The notes beneath the pieces are model-generated. The model had not been told where the DNA came from. It made no database searches and worked only from the letters and a program-made list of their open reading frames with translations. From Sulfurovum sp. (GTDB lineage Bacteria > Campylobacterota > Campylobacteria > Campylobacterales > Sulfurovaceae), in contig DYMW01000003.1 in assembly GCA_020721385.1 (NCBI GenBank), positions 4,907 through 16,037 on the forward strand: 11,131 bases of DNA, written 5' to 3'. Of this stretch, positions 6,201 through 11,131 are shown one piece after another. The stretch's first letter is position 1, and each line of letters begins with the position of its first letter. The translations under genes and the position numbers were made by a program.

Positions 6201-9200
6201 ACGGTATTGAGCAATGACTTCACTCTCTGGACTGGAGTCTTCTTCAAAGTCAGTGACTTTCAAATTCTTCAAAGCATGAGCGTATACAGCTTGTGCTTGA
6301 GTGTATGCAGAAGAGTTTAGTGCAATATCCGCTTGCAGTACTGCAAGCATTTTATTGAACACAGTAGCCTCTTGAGCATTCATCTGAAAGTTAGCAATAG
6401 CTGCATTACCTGTATCGGATATTGTTACTGGTTCTAGTCCAGAAAGAACACCTTTAGTTTCATCGGATTGAGCCAAGATAAGCTGATCAATTTTGTTGTG
6501 TAAGTCAGTTAGTCTAGGGTCATTACCAAAATCAGCATCATCCATTGAACCAACATCAATACCAGAATTACTGCTTCCTTCCTGTGCTTTAGCTAGAATC
6601 TGGGTGTTGAATAGCAAGTTGGTAAACATATCAATACCGCTACCAGACTTAGGCATTTGCTCAGGAGAAATGCCTAATAACTTCATAATGGCTTCTTTAA
6701 CACCTTTCACCCAAGCAGAGAACTTAGATGGCAGATTAGGTAATACCTTTGAACCAAGGCTAAAATTAGCTAAGGCATGTGCCATGAATTCATTGGTAGC
6801 AATTACCTTACCCCGAACACGTTCAGCAGGGTCTTTAGAAGAAGTAGCCTGATCTAATCCGTACTGAATAACTTTCACTACTTGATCGTAACGAGCCAAT
6901 ACACCTTGATTTTCAGTACTGGTTTGAGGAAATTTACTCACCAGTAAAGCACGAGTATCCGGATTGGTAAAATCATTCATCATTTTCTCAATAGCAGTTA
7001 CCGCAGACTTCACAGGAGAAGACTTAGCTTTACTACCTTGACCATAATGAGTGAACAGAATACTTGCTGTGCTTGCATGAATCAGTTCATGCACCAATGT
7101 CTGTGTAGTAGCTACACTGATGTAAATGGTATTAGTGTCAGGATAAAACGTGCCTCTAGTGCTATTGGATTCATGCCCTCTATCTTTCAAAATCTTAGCA
7201 GCAATAGTTGCCTTGGTTCCAAAGACTACAGTAACACCTGAATTAGCCATTGAATCCATTAAGGCTTTCAGTACACGTAGTTGGTTGGTAGAGTAATGAC
7301 TGTTTAATCTACGGAGTAATCCGTACAGTCCACTTGCACCTTTGACGATAGTAACATCATCTTCCACAGTCACACCTTCTGAACCACGGAATCCAGCTAT
7401 CTCAGCAGTGAAAGTCTCATACTCTTCCTGAGACATTCCTTTGTCTACCGCAGGTGATGGAGGAGCTTCTTCCATAATCTCAGGATTGCCTGTTACGGTA
7501 GGAATATTACGAAGAGGAGAGACAGGATAATTTTTCGCATTGCCCCCTAAACGAATAAACTCTTTTTGAACCAATAAGTTAAACTCATAAGCCTGTTCTG
7601 CAAAGTTACTACCTGCAATTTCTACAGTACCTTCTGACTGGAATGGAGTAAACCCAGCAGCCATTTGGTGAACAGAAGCTTTAGTCTTTGCCAATACATT
7701 TTGTTTGGCTCTAACAATCAAAGCTTTAGTGAATAAATTATCATCATAGGCTTTCAGAATATCCATCAATTCTTGGCTGGATACATCAGCTAATTCTGCA
7801 TAATCAGAGTCAAGTAAGGTAGCAATTTTGATTCTGCTCGATGGAGGCAAAGCATCTAACATATCCACAGTCAGAGATTTACCCATCTTGGTAAATCCTT
7901 TAGAGACTACTTGAAGTGGATTGTTCTTAATCCATGCACCAAATGCAGCTTTATTAGCAGCAACAGAAATCTTGTCAAACACATCCAAACCACCATGAAT
8001 ACCGTCAAATACCGTCAGGAAAGAAATGCCTGCTAATTCAAGGAAATTTACAAAACTCTGAATCATCTGGGCATCGCCCATTGCTAACAAGAATTTAGCT
8101 AACCCAGATACTCCAGAACTACTTATACCCTCAAATTCTACTGGCACACTTAAAGTATTATTGAGGGCAGTAGATAAAGCACTAGTAGCAACTTCACTAG
8201 TAGTTGTCTTAGCTACTCGCATTTTCTGTGTAGCACTGGAGTATACAGGTACTAGAGGACGCATCTCTTTTTCAATGGCAGCCAGTTCTTTTTTGGAAAG
8301 AAAGTCTGCTGAATTGTAGTTACTGCCTTCTTCTGCTTTTCTAGCAGCAAGTGCATCTTTTACTTTCTGCTTAAAGATTTCCTGCAACAAAGTACTGTGT
8401 AAGTTTGTACTCTGCATAAGCAAGTCCATACCTGAAGAAGTACCTACTCCCAGTACAGATTTAGCAGCAGCATAAACTGCATCTGCATGAGTAATCTGCA
8501 ACATTTTCGTGATAGTTTGAACATGGTAGGGAGCAACTAAGAATTTCTTCACATCAGCTACAGACATATTCCCACGTAAGTTTTGATTACGTCTTTCTGT
8601 CTGAAACTTATTAGGCAGAATGTCGTAACTCTTTGTCAGACGATTGTACTTAGCATGATGGTTGGTCAGAAAATGGTAAGCATCCAAAAATGCTTTGAAT
8701 TTTAACTCTGCACCAGCATCTTGACCAAACATTGCTTGAGCCAAACTAAGACTCTGACCGTTGCCATCAGCTTTAGCTTTAGCTTTTAGAGCTGTAGTCA
8801 TAGTGGCATACATATTAGAGAGAATACCTTCCATCATTTGTACGCTAACTGCTTTAGCTCCTGAGCCATAGTTAATAGCTGTAGAGGGTTGCTTAGTAGA
8901 GTTACGTTGAAATGTGACATTACCAGCAGAATCCATTGAAGCACCCTCACCAAATAATCCCAGCAGTACTGAGATATGAGAAAATACTTGAATGTGTAAT
9001 TGCTTGTTTTCGTCTTTGAATTGTTGCAGCAGTTCTTGACGAAAACCAACCATGGTATCAACAATATCAGTGTACACATCTACTGCATCACCCAATAAAC
9101 CACCTTGCTTGAATTCATTCAAAGTTTTATTAGGTTGGTTCAAATACAGACCTACTCTTCCCCAGTTACGTAAGTCACTGGCAGAAACTTCTGCGATGTT

Positions 9201-11131
9201 CATGATCATGAAGGTATTGGCAATACCGTTAGTAACACCATCTGCCTCAATGTATAAAGCAGTCTCAAATGCTTTACGCTGCTCTGGGGTAGCTTGATTA
9301 AACCGAGCGTAATCAGTTAATGCCTGCAATGCCACCATGGTAGTATCAGTAGCTTTCAGTGCTGCCTTAATTGCTTTAACTTCTTCTACAGAAAATGCTT
9401 CAGAACCAGAAGCCAATATTGGCAATACTTTTACAACATCTTCATGCTGTAGCATTTTATCCAGCTTAGCACTGATAGTAGCAAGAGAGGGTTCATTGTG
9501 AACCTTAACGCCAAAGGCTTGAGCCAAAGCAATAGTAAATGTCTGGTACACAGTAGAGGTTGTATCAGTTAAATCAACTGTTGCTTTAGTAGCTGTTAAC
9601 GCTATCCGCATTAGTTTGTTTGACTGAGGTACTGATACACCTCGTTGCTGCACACGAGAAACGGATGATACTTCATGTGCATAGTACACAGAATCTGAAC
9701 CAACAGAATCCATACGAGCAATGGTGTTGTTCATTTCAGTAAAAGCCAAAGACAAGTCTTTATTGATGCCTTCTAAAGAAACTAAGTCAGTGTCGTTGGT
9801 AGTAGCTTCATTGATCTTACCCGCACCAAAGATGAATTGTAGTCCGTCTAGTTTGATTGCATTCAGTACAGCAACAACAGGGGAATCTACTTTGTAGGCA
9901 ATACTGTTATGCCGTTTGATAGTATCAATCTGTTCGTCTGTCAGAGTAACACTATTACTGTGCATCTGAGTCATACGTACAGGTACGTCTTCAGGTTTGT
10001 AAAAGAATTCCTGAGTGGTGTTATCTACCAATACAGCATCATCAATCAAACTCGGAAATACAAATGCATCTGATGTAGTAGGTAAGTTGAACTTGTAGAA
10101 ATTCACAGTACGAGCAGGAATACCTTTATCAGTATCAGCCTCAATTACTACCTCAATCCGTTGTAGTACAGCACCAGTTTTTTGCTTGGTATCCCCCAGC
10201 AATGCCCGAATAATTTCTTGAGCAACACCTTGAGCTACACCAGTGGAATAGCCTTCAGGAGCATTCTTATTAGCAGCTAACCCCCAGTACTTTAGGATGT
10301 GATCTCGGAGAGAACTAACCAACATCTGGGTAGTAATTTTGCCCTGCATCTGTTTCAGCAATTCAAAAGATATGTACTCTTCAGGCATAGAGAAAACATC
10401 AGAAGCATCTTCTGCGGTATACACTTTTCCGTTGGCTCTACGACCTTCACTTACCAGCCATTGAGTAGCTGCCACAATAGCAGTACTCATCAGAGTATTG
10501 TTGTACTGTGGCTGACCATTCTCATCCAAAAAGGTAATGTTCAATGCTTTACCTGTTGCAAACAACTGACCATTTCTGCGAAGAGTATCAGCTAACTTAG
10601 TGTTATCTTTAGAGCTTGCTACTGTCACTCGATGTGCTGTAATCAATTCAGCAACTCTACCAGTTGCTTTAATAATCTTGCTGTCAGCAGCAACTGAATC
10701 AATGAACTTCTGTACCTCTGCTACATCAGCTTCAGAAAAGTCAGCAGCATTATTCACAATGTCTTTAGCCACAGTAACGTCTTTACTGGTAGGCTTGATA
10801 GCTACTTGCTTAGTAAAGTCTTCTAACTGCTTATTCAGTGCATTGAGGAAGTTACCTGCAAAGTAAGTACTGATAATCTGACGATAAGCATTTGCAGCTT
10901 TAGTCTTAACCTCAGCTACTTGGGTATCCCCTAACAGAGAACCAAGGACAGAATCCTTACCAGCGAGATAAGTCAGGATAGCTGTATATGGCTTAGATTC
11001 AGAGGTTAGCTTACTACGCTTTGTAGCTGGGAAAGAGAATCCTTGGTAGAAAGCATTATTCTCTCCACCCAGTAAATCGGGGAATGATTCCTGTAGAGAT
11101 TTCTCAGAGGATTCTTCTACTGTCTCAGTAG
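3264..11131 (-). CDS. N4-like virion-associated RNA polymerase (vRNAP), 5' end outside window
   Basis: The frame is open from the window edge to TAG at 3266-3264. It shows 2621 codons without interruption; residue numbers here count from the first full codon (11129-11127). The GTG at 10772 is an internal Val. In N4 the 3500-aa vRNAP is packaged in the capsid, injected with the DNA, and transcribes early genes from hairpin promoters. T7-type polymerase motifs are all visible. SSVSR (Arg492) has PQ ten residues on. Motif A is DGVTNGI (Asp630). Motif B is R742-x3-K746-x7-Y754-G. Motif C is FDGIH (Asp1042). N4 spacings (R424, D559, R666/K670/Y678, D951 in mini-vRNAP numbering) agree within about 15 residues per interval. 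A zincin-like domain (about 1265-1470) and a long helical C-terminal region with two hydrophobic segments follow. By this alignment about 900 residues are missing at the N-terminus. Confidence 0.92.
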   Translation of the reverse strand, partial: TETVEESSEKSLQESFPDLLGGENNAFYQGFSFPATKRSKLTSESKPYTAILTYLAGKDSVLGSLLGDTQVAEVKTKAANAYRQIISTYFAGNFLNALNKQLEDFTKQVAIKPTSKDVTVAKDIVNNAADFSEADVAEVQKFIDSVAADSKIIKATGRVAELITAHRVTVASSKDNTKLADTLRRNGQLFATGKALNITFLDENGQPQYNNTLMSTAIVAATQWLVSEGRRANGKVYTAEDASDVFSMPEEYISFELLKQMQGKITTQMLVSSLRDHILKYWGLAANKNAPEGYSTGVAQGVAQEIIRALLGDTKQKTGAVLQRIEVVIEADTDKGIPARTVNFYKFNLPTTSDAFVFPSLIDDAVLVDNTTQEFFYKPEDVPVRMTQMHSNSVTLTDEQIDTIKRHNSIAYKVDSPVVAVLNAIKLDGLQFIFGAGKINEATTNDTDLVSLEGINKDLSLAFTEMNNTIARMDSVGSDSVYYAHEVSSVSRVQQRGVSVPQSNKLMRIALTATKATVDLTDTTSTVYQTFTIALAQAFGVKVHNEPSLATISAKLDKMLQHEDVVKVLPILASGSEAFSVEEVKAIKAALKATDTTMVALQALTDYARFNQATPEQRKAFETALYIEADGVTNGIANTFMIMNIAEVSASDLRNWGRVGLYLNQPNKTLNEFKQGGLLGDAVDVYTDIVDTMVGFRQELLQQFKDENKQLHIQVFSHISVLLGLFGEGASMDSAGNVTFQRNSTKQPSTAINYGSGAKAVSVQMMEGILSNMYATMTTALKAKAKADGNGQSLSLAQAMFGQDAGAELKFKAFLDAYHFLTNHHAKYNRLTKSYDILPNKFQTERRNQNLRGNMSVADVKKFLVAPYHVQTITKMLQITHADAVYAAAKSVLGVGTSSGMDLLMQSTNLHSTLLQEIFKQKVKDALAARKAEEGSNYNSADFLSKKELAAIEKEMRPLVPVYSSATQKMRVAKTTTSEVATSALSTALNNTLSVPVEFEGISSSGVSGLAKFLLAMGDAQMIQSFVNFLELAGISFLTVFDGIHGGLDVFDKISVAANKAAFGAWIKNNPLQVVSKGFTKMGKSLTVDMLDALPPSSRIKIATLLDSDYAELADVSSQELMDILKAYDDNLFTKALIVRAKQNVLAKTKASVHQMAAGFTPFQSEGTVEIAGSNFAEQAYEFNLLVQKEFIRLGGNAKNYPVSPLRNIPTVTGNPEIMEEAPPSPAVDKGMSQEEYETFTAEIAGFRGSEGVTVEDDVTIVKGASGLYGLLRRLNSHYSTNQLRVLKALMDSMANSGVTVVFGTKATIAAKILKDRGHESNSTRGTFYPDTNTIYISVATTQTLVHELIHASTASILFTHYGQGSKAKSSPVKSAVTAIEKMMNDFTNPDTRALLVSKFPQTSTENQGVLARYDQVVKVIQYGLDQATSSKDPAERVRGKVIATNEFMAHALANFSLGSKVLPNLPSKFSAWVKGVKEAIMKLLGISPEQMPKSGSGIDMFTNLLFNTQILAKAQEGSSNSGIDVGSMDDADFGNDPRLTDLHNKIDQLILAQSDETKGVLSGLEPVTISDTGNAAIANFQMNAQEATVFNKMLAVLQADIALNSSAYTQAQAVYAHALKNLKVTDFEEDSSPESEVIAQYRMTYLLSKQQGDVADKFSVFLALAATSEPMRKALSKVPPMPSTKSTKVGMDGVLENFGNKALANISKLLGETNSATGSTQQVLDKLLVDLFRVNKAASSFVTKVLEPAEAKLNAANEYTSEKIADVASSGAMKSIAALRSKSSEKNVQRLLGNLATVVSDEDLRARVSEGMSRGLESLELPKPIQALVNDLVGRTESNKSIVDLIKPIKAFIARTRQSHINDDPITIQNAFSRKLKNHEWEALNSGIAKTDLAVFTSAQVASFLGGKTSITTEIGKLEATINNPKMLSKAKQLANYMMTGVAGNGLQRNAHAVANNLGSNSPVSASEDLVKTVDKLVSLYAFKSLSESTQTTLRDLAKTEKNGLEFLTAYMKGLRAEDQLKLANTPTGKNNYYKGAMASTATADGSLIVRSVRERAALQKLGYVYTGKYLGDNRDTQARNMGYFYMPITVNPRFRQGLFQNIQITAGGINLATGHSIGSRTVGLVTKGVDIDNLIGSRQLGVVNGNEFLLPLFDAEGRTIGFERSVDPKQLARFKYSTRIDKLAGKHRGRQVEERDAHQFNRGVITKLHEAYTADVAKSQRIIDREYVDLFDEKYVAKDPVLKNAMERLSHWSRADIENTFGEKFLVRRSLVEDVLGYQSASVTDPFTGVSRWSPQTLKVAQHFAESILGTGAMKKLLIAENTVQSTVGTIKTNIVVRSAIVPLVNIMSNVVHLLAVGVPIADIAGGTARKIKEAEFYAKSSKRLNVISAEKLVAKYRKDNNKVLSLTAEENSIKQSINRLSIADLISAGEFNSITDQDSRAETTSNAADYSIKALIEKSLDSTSGVAREVIRYGLITEDTALFKNLQKAVFYGDFIAKSLMYDNFRKNGVSRAEALGRISEEFVNYDRNAGRAREALEDSGLLWFYNYKLRSVKIAARLIRDNPLNALLSAVLVPGTVGGVVSDNAITKVVEGSIYGSMGIDTGLRGAFMNPWMNLLD
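3267..4106 (-). other. vRNAP C-terminal region with two membrane-like segments
   Basis: Residues 2342-2369 (4106-4023; AIVPLVNIMSNVVHLLAVGV then PIADIAGG) and 2566-2585 (3434-3375; NPLNALLSAVLVPGTVGGVV) are the two most hydrophobic stretches I noticed in the protein. Between them are charged helices and an aromatic/basic stretch just before the second segment (LLWFYNYKLRSVKIAARLI). In N4 the C-terminal part is needed for packaging vRNAP into the virion. Membrane contact during ejection is an inference. Confidence 0.5.
6720..7335 (-). other. zincin-like metallopeptidase domain inside vRNAP
   Basis: Visible residues about 1265-1470 contain GTFYPDTNTIYIS, then TLVHELIHAST with HELIH at 1347-1351 (7091-7077), and 96 residues later NEFMAHAL with Glu1447 (6791-6789). 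A G-x-F/Y-x-P...I-x-I strand before T-L-x-HE-x-x-H, and a helix with E-F-x-A downstream, is the usual layout of zincin domains in large phage polyvalent proteins and toxins. The two His would bind zinc, Glu1348 would be the catalytic base and Glu1447 the third ligand. All candidate catalytic residues are present, so the domain could be active. The edges are approximate. Confidence 0.72.
7530..10922 (-). other. vRNAP polymerase core (T7-type single-subunit RNAP domain)
   Basis: Visible residues about 70-1200 correspond to the transcriptionally active mini-vRNAP of N4. The Arg motif codon is at 9656-9654, motif A Asp at 9242-9240, motif B Arg at 8906-8904 with Lys at 8894-8892 and Tyr at 8870-8868, and motif C Asp at 8006-8004. 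Motif A and C aspartates bind the two catalytic metals; motif B Lys and Tyr handle the incoming nucleotide. The edges are estimated from N4 spacing. A proline-rich linker (APPSPAVDKG, near 7485-7440) marks the boundary to the next domain. Confidence 0.85.

Noticed and set aside
6493..6852. 119-aa plus-strand frame
   Set aside because: It lies antisense to the vRNAP zincin region, with no ribosome site or operon context. It is a shadow of the conserved minus-strand gene, as are the other plus-strand frames within 3264-11131.
10770..10772. GTG taken as the start of a 2502-aa protein
   Set aside because: The frame is open for 119 more codons to the window edge and the GTG encodes an internal Val.
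1846..10947. The 9-mer GAACCAAGG or its complement at 1846, 2654, 5248, 6751, 7211 and 10939
   Set aside because: This is more than random expectation, but three copies are Leu-Gly-Ser codons in vRNAP, the sites are irregularly spaced and one is part of a terminator stem. Codon preference explains most of it.

Overview
The window looks like part of the genome of an N4-like podovirus (family Schitoviridae). The main evidence is a giant minus-strand reading frame of 2621 visible codons. It carries the R, A, B and C motifs of a T7-type single-subunit RNA polymerase at almost the spacing of the N4 virion RNA polymerase (vRNAP, N4 gp50). The opposite strand carries an ATPase-like, small ORF, ssDNA-binding protein order like that in N4-like replication regions. 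The DNA is moderately AT-rich and the host cannot be named from sequence alone.

Left arm, rightward, 1-2638: a compact replication/recombination cluster. It holds the 3' end of a RecA/Sak4-type P-loop ATPase gene, an 8-bp-overlapping 106-aa unknown, a hairpin-led ssDNA-binding protein gene (ssb), a 22-bp perfect palindrome, a RusA-like Holliday-junction resolvase gene, a GTG-started 141-aa protein with a proline-rich tail, and a 54-aa hydrophobic protein that a length cut-off would miss. The ATPase, SSB and resolvase plausibly act together on replicating or recombining phage DNA. In N4 the SSB is also an activator of late transcription by host RNA polymerase.

Middle, 2639-2724: two tandem hairpins, the second a strong intrinsic terminator that should work in both directions. 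They separate the rightward genes from convergent leftward genes.

Right arm, leftward, 11131-2725: the vRNAP gene, whose 5' end lies beyond the window, followed by two small membrane-protein genes (94 aa with one N-terminal membrane segment and a coiled coil; 56 aa hydrophobic). In N4 the vRNAP gene is likewise leftward, late and last of its large operon. Its product is packaged and injected to transcribe the early genes.

The most notable observation is an apparent zincin-type metallopeptidase domain (HELIH plus a downstream NEFMA segment) inside the vRNAP, after the polymerase core. Other points of interest are the palindrome, the ssb leader hairpin, similar LF-containing C-terminal tails on the SSB and the 141-aa protein, and the small membrane genes after vRNAP, which could be lysis genes. 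No tRNA, rRNA, CRISPR array or insertion sequence was seen.
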